A stretch of DNA of 64,000 nucleotides from SM1-50 sp964467345 (GCA_964467345.1 CAYXPY010000010.1:4178-68177), one strand, 5' to 3'. Counted from the first letter of the stretch, positions 15,308 through 25,109 are shown. A program made the numbers and translations. Notes: generated by a model from the sequence alone, not told the origin.

Positions 15308-15991
15308 TTATTTTGATTTTTCCTTTTTCAGGCACATGAACCAGTCTAGGCAGTATTTTCCTTCTTCTTTCTTCTCGACGCGTTCTTTAGCCAGTCCACA
15401 GGATCCTGGTGGTGGGATGATGACGTCATCACCGGGTTGCCAGTTCGCGGGGGTGGCTATGCCTTCTTTGTCTGATTTCTGCATCGCGGTGAGAAGGCGT
15501 TTTATCTCTGCCATGTTTCTGCCGTTTGACAAGGGATAGTACAGGATAGCTCGTATCTTTGCTTGTGGATCAATGAGAAAGACGGCCCGAACCGCTTGTG
15601 TGGTTGATGCGTTTGGTTGCAGCATACCGAATTTTTTTGCCACATCCATCTTTAAATCCTCGATGACAGGGAATTTGACTTCAATGTTCTTCATGCCTTT
15701 GTAATCGATTTTTTCTTTTATCGTTCGCAACCAGGCGATATGGGCATAGATGCTGTCAATAGAAAGGCCGATGAGCTCAGCGTTTAGTTTCTTAAAGTCT
15801 TCTTGCATGCAGGCAAACGTCATGAACTCTGTGGTGCAGACTGGGGTAAAATCAGCAGGGTGGCTGAAAAAGATGACCCATTTTCCCTTGTAATCGTCAG
15901 GGAAGGTTATTTCCCCCATGGTTGTTTTTGCTTTGAATTTTGGTACGTCGTCACCAATTAGCGGCATTTTTATACACTCTTCATCTCCCAT
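15308..15991 (-). CDS. Peroxiredoxin (archaeal Prx6/AhpC-TSA type)
   Basis: The 227-residue protein has the peroxidatic site DFTPVCTTEF (Cys52) and a conserved Arg in the RAVFLIDPQ region. The C-terminal part holds GSCG and KYCLDWFMC (Cys214 and Cys220), which correspond to the resolving cysteines of the archaeal decameric thioredoxin peroxidases. It reduces peroxides with a thioredoxin-like donor. A GGAGGAATG site precedes the ATG. It is divergent from the DtxR-FeoB operon and shares its promoter region, so it may be under iron-dependent control. Confidence 0.95.
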   Translation of the reverse strand: MGDEECIKMPLIGDDVPKFKAKTTMGEITFPDDYKGKWVIFFSHPADFTPVCTTEFMTFACMQEDFKKLNAELIGLSIDSIYAHIAWLRTIKEKIDYKGMKNIEVKFPVIEDLKMDVAKKFGMLQPNASTTQAVRAVFLIDPQAKIRAILYYPLSNGRNMAEIKRLLTAMQKSDKEGIATPANWQPGDDVIIPPPGSCGLAKERVEKKEEGKYCLDWFMCLKKEKSK

Positions 15992-16121
15992 GTTTCATTC
16001 CTCCAGTCTAGCAGGATTCTTCATTAATCGTTCCTATCGAGGTATGTGAAAAAACCCGCCTTCCTTGCTATGTCTCTGCATTGTATCTGTCTATTAAAAT
16101 CTTTTCCATCAAAGGTTTTTA

Positions 16122-16146
16122 GGTCGACCGAAATATTTATATTTCG
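16122..16146. promoter_or_regulatory. Palindromes in the DtxR/FeoB promoter
   Basis: GGTCGACC (16122-16129, within TTTTTAGGTCGACCGAAA) is an 8-bp palindrome like half of a DtxR/IdeR box (TTAGGT core). It runs into the perfect inverted repeat CGAAATAT/ATATTTCG (16129-16136 and 16139-16146), which overlaps a TATA-like run. The DtxR ATG lies 31 bp downstream. Binding here would block transcription of dtxR-feoB and perhaps peroxiredoxin. The operator role is inference. Confidence 0.6.
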
Positions 16147-16177
16147 CTGAATACTATATCATACCATAGCGATAATT

Positions 16178-16876
16178 ATGGCACAAGAACACGTCGAGGA
16201 ATACCTTGAAGCAATCTACGATATCGCAGGAAAAGAAGGCATAGCAAAAACAACAGAGATAGCGGATCGACTCAAGAACGCTCCAGCCAGCGTCACCGAG
16301 GCATTCCAACGAATGAAACAGAAAGGTCTTGTGAAATACGAACCACACAAAGGAGTCTCCCTCACCACAAAAGGATACAAAGCAGCCCTTAAAATGAAAC
16401 GAAAACACCGACTCTTAGAAGTCTTCCTTGATAAAATGCTGCATCTCCCCAAGGAGAACATCCATGAACAAGCATGCAAAATGGAGCACACCTTGACCGA
16501 TGAAACAGAAACAGCGCTCTGCAAGACACTCAGAGGACCAACACAGTGCCCTCATGGATCACCAATCCCACCATGCAATCTTGAGGTGAAAAACTGTCAA
16601 GAATGCCTCGCAGAACAAAACATACCCCTTGAAAAACGACAAAAAGACCTCCTAGTACTCACTTCATTACACACAGGTGACAAAGCAAAAATTGCTTTTA
16701 TCCGCGGCGGTGGAGGTGTCATGCAACGACTCTGCGACCTCGGACTGACAAATGGTACCGAAATATCACTCCTGCGAGCAGCTCCTATGCATGGTCCCCT
16801 TGAAATCTGCGTTCGAGGATGCAAATTAGTCATCGGTAGGGGTATCGCTGAGAAAATCTTCGTACAGAAAACGTGA
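16178..16876 (+). CDS. DtxR-family metal-dependent repressor with C-terminal FeoA-like domain
   Basis: The 232-residue protein has an HTH (about 5-60), a dimer/metal domain with Cys100-x2-Glu103-His104 and a CPHGSPIPPC stretch (Cys124, His126, Cys133), then Cys140-x2-Cys143, and a FeoA/SH3-like domain (about 158-230). The extra cysteines exceed the usual DtxR metal set and could bind another metal or Fe-S cluster. It is 6 bp before feoB, so it regulates its own iron-uptake operon. No SD is visible before the ATG; with the TATA box near 16134-16143 the leader is short. Confidence 0.92.
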   Translation: MAQEHVEEYLEAIYDIAGKEGIAKTTEIADRLKNAPASVTEAFQRMKQKGLVKYEPHKGVSLTTKGYKAALKMKRKHRLLEVFLDKMLHLPKENIHEQACKMEHTLTDETETALCKTLRGPTQCPHGSPIPPCNLEVKNCQECLAEQNIPLEKRQKDLLVLTSLHTGDKAKIAFIRGGGGVMQRLCDLGLTNGTEISLLRAAPMHGPLEICVRGCKLVIGRGIAEKIFVQKT

Positions 16877-16882
16877 TAGATA

Positions 16883-18802
16883 ATGAAAGCTGACCTGGTC
16901 ATCGCCCTTGCTGGTAACGCAAACGTCGGGAAAAGCTCTATTTTCAACCAACTCACCGGTCTAGGACAGATCATTGGAAACTGGCCTGGCAAAACCGTTG
17001 AAAAAGCAGAAGGGATGCTGCTGCATCACGACAAACAGATCAAAATCATTGATCTCCCTGGCATCTACTCACTCTCAACATACTCCCTGGAAGAACTCAT
17101 CTCCAGAGACTATATTGCCTTAGAACACCCCGATGTCGTCGTCAACGTCGTCGATGCAACCACCTTAGAACGAAACCTGTTTTTCACCCTGCAACTCCTT
17201 GAGATGGGAATCCCGCTTGTCATCGCGTTAAACCTCGTGGACAGCGCAAAAAAAAAAGGAATCAGCATCAATGAAAAAAAACTTCAAAAGATACTCAACG
17301 CCCCTGTCGTCCCCACAGTTGCGACAAAAGCCATCGGCGTCCATGAAATCGTTGACGAGGCAATCACACTTGCCAGTAAACCAAAAGCTGAACAGCCGCA
17401 TGTGATCAAGTATGGACCTGAGATCGAAACACGAATAGAAAAACTCCAACGCATCCTCACCGGGGTTTCCATTGGCTATCCGCCACGATGGACCGCGATA
17501 AAACTCTTAGAGGGTGATTCCGAGATCACCAAGAAGATGGAGGAAAAGAAACCTGATGTTATCGTAGCAGCCAGGATACTTTCCCAGGAAATCTCAGCGA
17601 TCCACAAGGAACCCTGCCCAACCGTTATCGCCTCAGAACGCTACGCGGTCGCTGCACGGATCGTAAAGGAAGTCCGAACATTCAAGGAATCAGAAAAACC
17701 CTCCCTTGGTGAACGGTTAGACGCCCTCAGCATGCATGGTATCTACGGATACGTGCTTATGTTTTCAATCATGCTGTCCATCTTGTTGTTCATGTCGTTC
17801 TTCGGAGCCTGGTTCTCTGAGCTCATACAAAACCTCTTTGAAGGCAACAACCCCGGGCTGACTGGCTTCTGGGGTGATCTGTTCTGGAACGGTGGAGTGG
17901 TCGGACTGTACGCTACCCTTGGTGTTGCTTTTGGGTTTATCCTACCGTTCTACCTCATCTTAGGGTTCCTGGAAGACTCAGGGTACCTCCCGAAGATAGC
18001 GTATCTGATGGATCGACCCTGCCATCTGATGGGGCTTCATGGAAAAGCCTGTATTCCTATGCTTGTCGCGTTTGGATGTAACGTGCCTGCTTGCGTCGGA
18101 TGCCGTATCATGGAGACGAAACGGGATCGATTCATCGCTATTTTCCTTTCCACTCTTGTCCCCTGTTCAGCCCGAACTGTGGTAATCCTTGGATTGGTCG
18201 GTGCGTATATCGGAGTGCAATGGGCGCTCCTGCTGTACGTCTTTGATTTCCTGCTCATATTCCTGATCGGAAGACTCCTGAATCGAATCCTCCCGGGCAT
18301 GTCTGTTGGAATTATCATGGAGATGCCCCCATATCGCCTCCCCTCAGGCAGGGTGGTGTTGAAACAAGCCTGGAACCGATTTAAACCATTCCTCCTCACC
18401 GCACTGCCGCTGATCGTCCTAGGAAGTGTCATCATCGAGGCGATGCGCTTGACCGATGTTCTGTACCTCGTGTCAGATGCCTTAAGCCCAGTCACGGTCC
18501 TCTGGCTTGGGCTTCCTGCGTTTACCGGTTTTCTGTTCATCTTTGGAATCCTGCGGAAAGAAGCAGCACTTGTGTTACTCATGACGGCTGCGGGGACAAC
18601 CGACATTCCGTCAGTGATGTCCCCCGTTCAAATGATTGTCTTTGCTCTGGTCATCATGATTTATGTGCCGTGTGTCGCAACCATCGCTGCCTTGATACGG
18701 GAGATTGGATGGAAACGAGCCGGGGCAATCACCTTTTTTGAAATCAGCCTCGCAATCATCATCGGAGGTCTTGCGTTCCGATTATTGAGTCTGTGGATGT
18801 AG
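16883..18802 (+). CDS. feoB: Ferrous iron transporter FeoB
   Basis: The 639-residue protein has an N-terminal GTPase domain (G1 GNANVGKSS at 11-19, DLPGIYSLS, NLVD) followed by eight to ten membrane segments (about 290-635) with the two Gate motifs (for example GCNVPACVGCRIMETKRDR) and the conserved FeoB_C region. It imports Fe2+ across the cytoplasmic membrane driven by GTP. There is no separate feoA gene; the FeoA-like domain is on the regulator immediately upstream. That arrangement ties sensing and transport in one operon. Confidence 0.97.
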   Translation: MKADLVIALAGNANVGKSSIFNQLTGLGQIIGNWPGKTVEKAEGMLLHHDKQIKIIDLPGIYSLSTYSLEELISRDYIALEHPDVVVNVVDATTLERNLFFTLQLLEMGIPLVIALNLVDSAKKKGISINEKKLQKILNAPVVPTVATKAIGVHEIVDEAITLASKPKAEQPHVIKYGPEIETRIEKLQRILTGVSIGYPPRWTAIKLLEGDSEITKKMEEKKPDVIVAARILSQEISAIHKEPCPTVIASERYAVAARIVKEVRTFKESEKPSLGERLDALSMHGIYGYVLMFSIMLSILLFMSFFGAWFSELIQNLFEGNNPGLTGFWGDLFWNGGVVGLYATLGVAFGFILPFYLILGFLEDSGYLPKIAYLMDRPCHLMGLHGKACIPMLVAFGCNVPACVGCRIMETKRDRFIAIFLSTLVPCSARTVVILGLVGAYIGVQWALLLYVFDFLLIFLIGRLLNRILPGMSVGIIMEMPPYRLPSGRVVLKQAWNRFKPFLLTALPLIVLGSVIIEAMRLTDVLYLVSDALSPVTVLWLGLPAFTGFLFIFGILRKEAALVLLMTAAGTTDIPSVMSPVQMIVFALVIMIYVPCVATIAALIREIGWKRAGAITFFEISLAIIIGGLAFRLLSLWM

Positions 18803-18825
18803 AAACAAACAGGGAGAAGCCCACC

Positions 18826-19818
18826 ATGATCACAAGAATCATTGAAAAATCTTTACAAGGAGAGCTGTTAACAGAAAAAGAAATCAGAAGTCTGTACAAG
18901 GTTCCATTATACTCAAAAGACTCCTTGTTGGTTCTGTGGGCCGCTCGCAAAAAATCAATGCAGGCGAGCAAGGAGACCGCGGAGGTCCATGCACAGATCG
19001 GGTTAAACATCGCTCCCTGTCCGAAGAACTGTCAGTTCTGTTCGTTTGCCGCAGACAACAAGGTGTTCAAGGATTCCTATGAGCTTCCTGTTGATCAAGC
19101 AATTCTGCAAGCAAAGGAGTTCGAAGCGGACCAGGCAAACGCTATCTATCTGATGACGACTGCGAATTTTCCGTTTGATAGATTCATCCAAACAGCACAA
19201 GAAATACGACACGCGTTAAAACCAACCACCGTTCTAATTGCCAACATCGGTGATTTCACCGCAGAACAAGCACAAGAACTAAAACAGGTGGGTTTTTCAG
19301 GCATCTACCATGCGGTTCGACTAGGAGAAGGAACACAGACGAAGATACCAGTTGAGAAACGACTGCAGACGATGACTCATGCACGAGAAGCTGGACTGGG
19401 TATCGGCACCTGTCTTGAGCCAGTGGGACCAGAACACTGCCTTGATGAGCTTGTTGAAAAAACACTCATCACCCGTAATGTCCACCCTGTGTACAGTGGA
19501 GCAGCCCGACGCATCCCCCTCCCTCATACACCATTAGGGTCAAAAGGGATTGTCTCAGAGGCAGCCATGGCTCAGATCCTAGCGGTCGTACGACTCGCAC
19601 TAGGTGATGAGATCCTTGGGAATTGTACCCATGAGCCAAACGTTATTGGAGCGTTTGCGGGTGCCAATCTGCTCTGGGCAGAGGTTGGTTCCAATCCACG
19701 AGACACGATTGAAAACACAGAGAGAAAACGAGGCATGAGTGTAGCAGACTGCATCCGTGTTTTCCATGAAGCAGGCTGGAAGGTGCAGAAGGGGCCGTCG
19801 ACATTCTATTCTACCTAA
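18826..19818 (+). CDS. Radical SAM protein of the BioB/HydE-like class
   Basis: The 330-residue form starts at the ATG 18826; an ATG at 18793 is also in frame but lies inside the feoB end. The motif CPKNCQFCSFA places three Cys in a CxxxCxxC arrangement, and the protein follows the BioB/HydE/HmdB TIM-barrel plan, with EVHAQIGLNIA before the cluster, GIGTCLEPVG in the middle and GNCTHEP near the end. These enzymes insert sulfur or build complex metal cofactors; the substrate here is not identified. It trails feoB by 23 bp, so it likely shares the iron-regulated transcript. A biotin synthase role is possible but no bio genes are nearby. Confidence 0.82.
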   Translation: MITRIIEKSLQGELLTEKEIRSLYKVPLYSKDSLLVLWAARKKSMQASKETAEVHAQIGLNIAPCPKNCQFCSFAADNKVFKDSYELPVDQAILQAKEFEADQANAIYLMTTANFPFDRFIQTAQEIRHALKPTTVLIANIGDFTAEQAQELKQVGFSGIYHAVRLGEGTQTKIPVEKRLQTMTHAREAGLGIGTCLEPVGPEHCLDELVEKTLITRNVHPVYSGAARRIPLPHTPLGSKGIVSEAAMAQILAVVRLALGDEILGNCTHEPNVIGAFAGANLLWAEVGSNPRDTIENTERKRGMSVADCIRVFHEAGWKVQKGPSTFYST

Positions 19819-19926
19819 GGAAGAATATCCAGCCTCCGTATCGAATCAATATCATCTTGTTACGTCGTTTATTTTCAACTCAGTACAATGATAATTTTAT
19901 TAACGTGTCAATGGTTATAGGGTTTC

Positions 19927-20745
19927 ATGGGAAGAATAGGGCGTAGCTGGCAGCTGATGAAAACAAGCCTTGGAGTGCTTCGAAAAGACAAAGAAATCAT
20001 GATTTTTCCAGTGCTTTCCTTTATCTCCTGCGTCATCATCTTACTGTCCTTCTTCGCAGGATTCTGGTTTTTAGGCTTACCCTCCATGGAGTCTTCACTG
20101 TGGCTCTGGGGGATTTCCATGATTCTTATCTATTTCGTCCTCTTTTTTATCGTGATATTCTTCAACACCGCGATCATCGCTTGCGCAAACATCCGGTTGA
20201 ATGGCGGTGACCCGACCGTCGCCGATGGGCTGCGTATCGCTACTCAGAACCTCGGTCGTATCCTCATCTGGGCGATCATCTCAGCGACTATCGGAATGAT
20301 CCTTCAAGCGATCCGTCAACGTGGTGGATGGGTTGGACGAATCGTTGCCGGTATCTTTGGTCTCGCCTGGACCTATGTTACCTTCTTTATCATCCCCGTG
20401 CTGATTTACGAGAAAAAAGGGATGGCCTCCTCCATCAGGCGGAGTGCTTCGCTGTTCAAACAGACCTGGGGTGAGACCATTGTCGGAACATTTGGTTTTG
20501 GAGTGATTTTCTTCCTGCTTGCCCTGCTTGGGATACTGCCCATCATCCTGGGTGTCTATCTTGGAAGTATGACCACCGTTGTTATCGGTGTGATCATCGC
20601 GTTTCTCTACTGGGCGATCATTGGTGTGGTTGCTTCAGCCACCAACGGGATCTATGTCGCAGCCATGTATCAATACGCGACCAAGAAGCAGCTTCCCTCC
20701 GAGTTTGATCCATCGCTACTCCCGCCGACCCTCTCTGGGTTCTAA
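19927..20745 (+). CDS. DUF6159-like multi-pass membrane protein
   Basis: The 272-residue protein has six or so transmembrane segments (about 28-50, 58-85, 110-128, 140-162, 192-220, 222-250), an amphipathic N-terminus (MGRIGRSWQLMKTSLGVLRKDKE) and a soluble C-tail. It resembles DUF6159 family proteins, which have no known function. It is followed by a convergent dihydrouridine synthase 25 bp away. A TATA-like TTTTATTAAC and no strong SD precede it. It may be a membrane-organising or permease-like protein; unknown. Confidence 0.75.
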   Translation: MGRIGRSWQLMKTSLGVLRKDKEIMIFPVLSFISCVIILLSFFAGFWFLGLPSMESSLWLWGISMILIYFVLFFIVIFFNTAIIACANIRLNGGDPTVADGLRIATQNLGRILIWAIISATIGMILQAIRQRGGWVGRIVAGIFGLAWTYVTFFIIPVLIYEKKGMASSIRRSASLFKQTWGETIVGTFGFGVIFFLLALLGILPIILGVYLGSMTTVVIGVIIAFLYWAIIGVVASATNGIYVAAMYQYATKKQLPSEFDPSLLPPTLSGF

Positions 20746-20770
20746 GCAGGAGAAAAGAAACAGGGATTGG

Positions 20771-21760
20771 TTATTTCTGATACACCAGATGTGTCTTGTT
20801 TTCGCAAATACGTCCGAGAAGTACTGTTATATCTTCTGCGGTATTGGCTTGTACAACATCCTTTTTTAACTCTTTGAGGAACATGCATTTTGAGAAATAA
20901 TGTGGCAGGATGCTTCGCATCCGCAGAATCGCCCGTCGTTCACCATAAAAATCAACGAGCAGCTCAAGATGTCTCAGACAGACTTCTTTCCGTTTCTGAA
21001 GGGCGGGTGGTGTGAAATCCTGACCGGAGAGGACGGCTTGTATCTCAGGCACCAGCCAGGGATTGCCCAGTAGACCTCGCCCAGGCATCACCGCTGCTGC
21101 GCCTGTCTTCTGAATCATTTCTACTGCATCAGTACCCGTGTAAATCCCTCCGTTCGCAACAACAGGGACCGGTACTGCTTGCACTGTTTTTCGTATGATG
21201 TCAAAATCCAGGGGTACACCGAATTTTTTCTCCCCGCTTCGTCCATGAATCGTCAGGGCCACCGCACCAGCATCAACGAGTTTTTCAGAAAGAGAAAGCA
21301 CGTTGATTGTTCTCTTCGACGCGCCAAGACGTAGTTTACAAGTCACTGGCAGGTCGACAGCATCGGACACCGCTTTTACGATGTCATAGGCGCGTTGTTC
21401 TTGTTTCATCAGACTGATTCCTTCTCCGCGACTGGCGACCTTTCGTGCGGTGCAACCCATGTTGATATCGATGTAATCAAACCTATGGTCTTGGATGATT
21501 ACCGCAGCTTTTTGCATATATTCGGGGATGCTTCCGACGAGTTGCACACCGTTATAGTGACGTCCCTTAGCGATTTTTAGTATCTGCAGGGTCCGCCAGT
21601 TGTTCTGCAGGATCGCCCGGGCATTGGCCATCTCAGTCGTCAGAAAAGGCGGCTGAAAACCAGCAAGGATCACCCGGAACGGATAATCTGTATATCCACT
21701 AAGAGGAGGTAACAACAACTGTTTTTCCCGCAGGATTTTGATGAACTGTGAGGGCTTCAT
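20771..21760 (-). CDS. tRNA-dihydrouridine synthase
   Basis: The 329-residue flavoenzyme has the FMN barrel fold. The catalytic Cys103 lies in DINMGCTARKVASRGEG, where Thr replaces the usual Pro after the Cys. The later TIHGRSGEKKF, ANGGIYTGTDA and GRGLLGNPWL motifs are those of DusB-type enzymes. It reduces specific uridines of tRNA to dihydrouridine using NADPH. It is a single-gene unit with its start at 21760. Dihydrouridine is not universal in archaea, which makes the gene useful for lineage inference. Confidence 0.93.
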   Translation of the reverse strand: MKPSQFIKILREKQLLLPPLSGYTDYPFRVILAGFQPPFLTTEMANARAILQNNWRTLQILKIAKGRHYNGVQLVGSIPEYMQKAAVIIQDHRFDYIDINMGCTARKVASRGEGISLMKQEQRAYDIVKAVSDAVDLPVTCKLRLGASKRTINVLSLSEKLVDAGAVALTIHGRSGEKKFGVPLDFDIIRKTVQAVPVPVVANGGIYTGTDAVEMIQKTGAAAVMPGRGLLGNPWLVPEIQAVLSGQDFTPPALQKRKEVCLRHLELLVDFYGERRAILRMRSILPHYFSKCMFLKELKKDVVQANTAEDITVLLGRICENKTHLVYQK

Positions 21761-21810
21761 GAGTACAGAGGCATAGAAAAAGGCATATTAATTGGTTCGT
21801 GACGGCTTAC

Positions 21811-23022
21811 TTACTCGTAACGCACCGCCTCAATGGGGCTCATGCGGGCTGCTTTCCATGCAGGATAGAGACTGGAGAAGACACCGACAAGCAGAGACAC
21901 GGTCACCGCTAGGACGACGGAGATAAGCGTGATCACCGGTGTGAGATTCGAAGAGCCCCCCATCTGCATGATGTTATTCAGCATGAAGGTCAGACCCTGG
22001 GACCCGAAGACACCAAGGATGATCCCTAGGATACCGCCAATACTGCTGACCAGCATGCCTTCGATGATAAAGATGCTCATGATATCCTGGTTTGTCGCAC
22101 CGATCGCCTTCATGATACCAATCTCCCTGGTCCGCTCCATCACCGAGGTAAGCATCGTGTTCATGATACCGATGGAAGCCACGACCAGGGCAATGGATGC
22201 AATGGCGACCAAGACTAGCTGGAGAATACCAATGATGGACTGAACCGTCTCTAACACAGAGGTCATCGTGGTTGCCGTGGCAAAATCCTTCCGCCCATGG
22301 TTCTGATTGATCGCATCCTGGACGCTCTCTGCTATTGATTCAACGTCATTGACGTTATTGACCCGGAAATAGATGATGCTGATGTTACTCTGCCCAGTCA
22401 ATTTCTTGAAATCACGTGAATTCATCAGAACAAGATTATCTGACGTAAATCCTCCCATCCCCTGTTTTGTGAAGATCCCCCCGACAAAAAACTTCTGACC
22501 GTTAATCTCGATACGTCCCCCGACCGGTACGTCAGCATCAAATGTACTATGCGCAATTCCATATCCGACCATAATCTTGTTTTGATCATTTTCACTGAGA
22601 AAGTCACCTGCTTCAAGGTCTGATGTTGAATATTGTAACCGCATTACAAGGACGTCCATCCCCGTTAATGAAAGGATCGTTTTTTTGCCGTTGTACTCTC
22701 CGATCGCAGTCCCAGACAGCTGTGTACTGACATCCCGAACCCCTTGGGTCCGTTCGACAACAGCGATATCACGGTCCGTGAAATACTCACCTGATGAGCC
22801 ACCCATCCCAAATGACGAGATGAAATCACCACCCGTACTGACAATAACTACATCAGAGAGCGATGACAGCTCCCCTGTTACCGCCTGCTGCATCCCCTCA
22901 CCAAGAGCCATTAAGGAGATAATCGCCATGATCCCAATCGCGATACCAAGCAGTGTCAACAGTGACCGAGACATACGATGTTGAAGGTTTTTTATCGCGA
23001 TTTTGACATGGTCTCTAAACAT
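21811..23022 (-). CDS. MacB/FtsX-type ABC transporter permease
   Basis: A 403-residue protein with one N-terminal membrane helix (about 15-42), a large external MacB-PCD-like domain (about 45-265) and three C-terminal helices (about 270-395) containing the FtsX region. The last residues SPIEAVRYE are typical. It overlaps the ATPase gene by 8 bp. With that ATPase and the surface protein at 23698 it forms a lipoprotein- or peptide-exporter-like operon. MacB-type systems do not import; they push substrates out or act as mechanotransmitters. Confidence 0.92.
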   Translation of the reverse strand: MFRDHVKIAIKNLQHRMSRSLLTLLGIAIGIMAIISLMALGEGMQQAVTGELSSLSDVVIVSTGGDFISSFGMGGSSGEYFTDRDIAVVERTQGVRDVSTQLSGTAIGEYNGKKTILSLTGMDVLVMRLQYSTSDLEAGDFLSENDQNKIMVGYGIAHSTFDADVPVGGRIEINGQKFFVGGIFTKQGMGGFTSDNLVLMNSRDFKKLTGQSNISIIYFRVNNVNDVESIAESVQDAINQNHGRKDFATATTMTSVLETVQSIIGILQLVLVAIASIALVVASIGIMNTMLTSVMERTREIGIMKAIGATNQDIMSIFIIEGMLVSSIGGILGIILGVFGSQGLTFMLNNIMQMGGSSNLTPVITLISVVLAVTVSLLVGVFSSLYPAWKAARMSPIEAVRYE

Positions 23023-23698
23023 ACTCTTCCTTCACCACCCCATCTTGGATTCGCAGCACTCGTTTCGCACGTTGCGCAATAGCCATGTTATGGGTAACAA
23101 CGATGATGGTCTCACCCCGTCGATTGACCTCCTCTAAAATACTCATGATGTTCTCACCGGATTTTGTGTCAACATTCCCGGTGGGTTCGTCTGCTAGGAT
23201 AATCGATGGATCGTTTGCTAAGGCTCTGGCGATTGCGACCCGTTGCTGTTCCCCCCCGCTCATCTCAGAGGGTTTATGGGTTAATCGTTTTGAAAGGTCG
23301 ACTAACTGGAGAAGTTGCTTTGCTTTTGCTGTCCTCTGCTGGCTGTCAACACCAGCAAACCCCATGGACAGTTCAACGTTCTCCATGGCATTTAATGTAG
23401 GAATCAGATTATATTTCTGGAAAATAAATCCTATCTTCTCTCGTCTGATGCGTGCAAGCTCGTTTTCATTTAACTTTGAGACATCGCTTCCATCGATGAA
23501 GATCTTCCCTGCGGTTGGTTTATCAAGACACCCAAGAAGGTTCATCAAGGTTGATTTCCCAGAACCTGATGGTCCGATGATAGCGATATAGTCCCCCTTT
23601 TTTATCTGCAGGGTCGTCGGACGTAAGGCAAAGACCTGCAGGGGAGGCTTGCCGTAGGTTTTTGAGATATCCTGGGTGATGATGACCTCATCAGTCAT
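23015..23698 (-). CDS. MacB/LolD-type ABC transporter ATPase
   Basis: The ATG at 23698 overlaps the TAA of the surface protein (TAATG), giving 227 residues. Walker A is GPSGSGKST, the signature is MSGGEQQRVAIARAL, Walker B is ILADEPTGN and the switch His is in VTHN. It is of the MacB/LolD/FtsE type. It energises the permease encoded right downstream. Confidence 0.95.
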   Translation of the reverse strand: MTDEVIITQDISKTYGKPPLQVFALRPTTLQIKKGDYIAIIGPSGSGKSTLMNLLGCLDKPTAGKIFIDGSDVSKLNENELARIRREKIGFIFQKYNLIPTLNAMENVELSMGFAGVDSQQRTAKAKQLLQLVDLSKRLTHKPSEMSGGEQQRVAIARALANDPSIILADEPTGNVDTKSGENIMSILEEVNRRGETIIVVTHNMAIAQRAKRVLRIQDGVVKEEYV

Positions 23699-24975
23699 TA
23701 TGCCTGCCGCCGTTTTTTCCATCGGATATAGAAGATAATAAAGAGGATAGCAACGACGATGACAATGATTACCGGGGTTAAACAGGTTAAAAGCGATGAC
23801 GTGAGAGGCGTGTTTGACCCTGATGAGCTCGTCGATCCACCTGAAGCTTGATAGCTGACCCCGGGTCCTTGGACTACGCTGAATGCTTTTGTGACAATCG
23901 GGGTTTCATAGTAATCGTTTCCTTGTTTGAATGACACAATGAATCCGACGAGATGGCTTCCGTAATCAATCATATCAGCATAGATGTCAAAGGAGGCGGA
24001 GAACACGTCATCAGGGTCCATGGATCCAATGAAATACTGCGACGGGATTATCGTCGTGTTACAAATCGGGGTGATCAGAACCCCGGTTATCTTCTCTGTT
24101 TTTGCGTTATATACCTCGATGCTGATCCGAGAGGAACCCCCTTTGGTGATACTGATGGGAAAATTCGTAATGATGGGTGCTACATCCAAGGCATCGATAA
24201 CTGTAACAGGAACAACCAGTTGGTTTGTATGGATGTTATCCCCGTTTTTATAGCTCAGGTCAAAGCTGATGTCCCGTGGTCCGGTCCCAAGTGGTTTGAC
24301 TGAAAAGACAATATCCTGTGACGTCTCCGCTGCCAGGGATCCAAGGAAATAGCTCTGGGGTACGAACTCGACATTGTCCCCATGTGGCGTGAGTACTACC
24401 TCTTTGACCGGGTTGTCTCTTTTATTTATCGCGGTGATGATCAGCTCTGTGGTGCCGCCTCGAGATATCTTTGAGGGGATGTTCTTTGGGATGATATCCA
24501 CCGTTGCGTTACTGACTTTCATGAGGAGCGGATAGGAGACATCGGTACCACCGCTCACATCGATATTGACGTTAGGGAAGTAGATGCCCTCGCTCATGTT
24601 GGCATCGACAAGGAGTTTGAAGGAGACGGACATACTTGTTCCTGCCGCAAGAAACCCAAGGTCGTTGTACTGCGCTGTCGCCCGTATTTGATTCGCACCG
24701 GATTGCGCAGGGATGATGCGGATGCTTTCGATGGTGGCTCCCAGGGTCCGTATTGTGGATGTGGATTCTGAGCCTGATGTCGAGGTCGTTGTCTCTGTAG
24801 CGACGGTCTCCCCGTTTCGTATCTGCAGAGTGAGTATCGCGCTGTCACCAGGCATGAGGTTCTCCGGGCTTACCGTATAATCTGCAACAATAATGGATGG
24901 TTGTGCGATGGCAGCCGGAACAAGCAGCATCAGTCCCAGGATTAGGCTTCCTAGAAGAATCAGTTTTACTTTCAT
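23698..24975 (-). CDS. Secreted S-layer-type (COG1361-like) protein with C-terminal membrane anchor
   Basis: The ATG at 24975 is chosen because AAGGAGATG lies just upstream (the alternative 24984 ATG overlaps that SD). The 425-residue product has a signal peptide, several immunoglobulin-like NEW3-type repeats (YTVSPENLMPGDSAILTLQI; later GGTTELIITAINKRDNPVKEV and GGSSRISIEVYNAK), a Ser/Thr-Gly-rich stalk and a C-terminal helix with RWKKRR stop-transfer. It likely sits on the outer face of the membrane beside the ABC permease and may carry or receive the exported substrate. Confidence 0.85.
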   Translation of the reverse strand: MKVKLILLGSLILGLMLLVPAAIAQPSIIVADYTVSPENLMPGDSAILTLQIRNGETVATETTTSTSGSESTSTIRTLGATIESIRIIPAQSGANQIRATAQYNDLGFLAAGTSMSVSFKLLVDANMSEGIYFPNVNIDVSGGTDVSYPLLMKVSNATVDIIPKNIPSKISRGGTTELIITAINKRDNPVKEVVLTPHGDNVEFVPQSYFLGSLAAETSQDIVFSVKPLGTGPRDISFDLSYKNGDNIHTNQLVVPVTVIDALDVAPIITNFPISITKGGSSRISIEVYNAKTEKITGVLITPICNTTIIPSQYFIGSMDPDDVFSASFDIYADMIDYGSHLVGFIVSFKQGNDYYETPIVTKAFSVVQGPGVSYQASGGSTSSSGSNTPLTSSLLTCLTPVIIVIVVAILFIIFYIRWKKRRQA

Positions 24976-25083
24976 GAGGTACATCTCCTTTTGTTCTGTA
25001 TGTTGGGTCCGGTAATACTCATCTCTGAAATAAGGTTTGCTATCGTATTGTTTAAAAAAATTTTATGAACAAACTGTATTTGT

Positions 25084-25109
25084 TAAAAAAGAGAGAAAAA
25101 AAAAGGAAT
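25084..25109 (-). terminator. T-rich terminator after the small secreted protein
   Basis: On the minus strand, right after the stop codon at 25110, a run of T (CCTTTTTTTTTCTCTCTTTT) follows without a strong hairpin. Archaeal polymerase terminates at such U-rich tracts. Confidence 0.5.
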
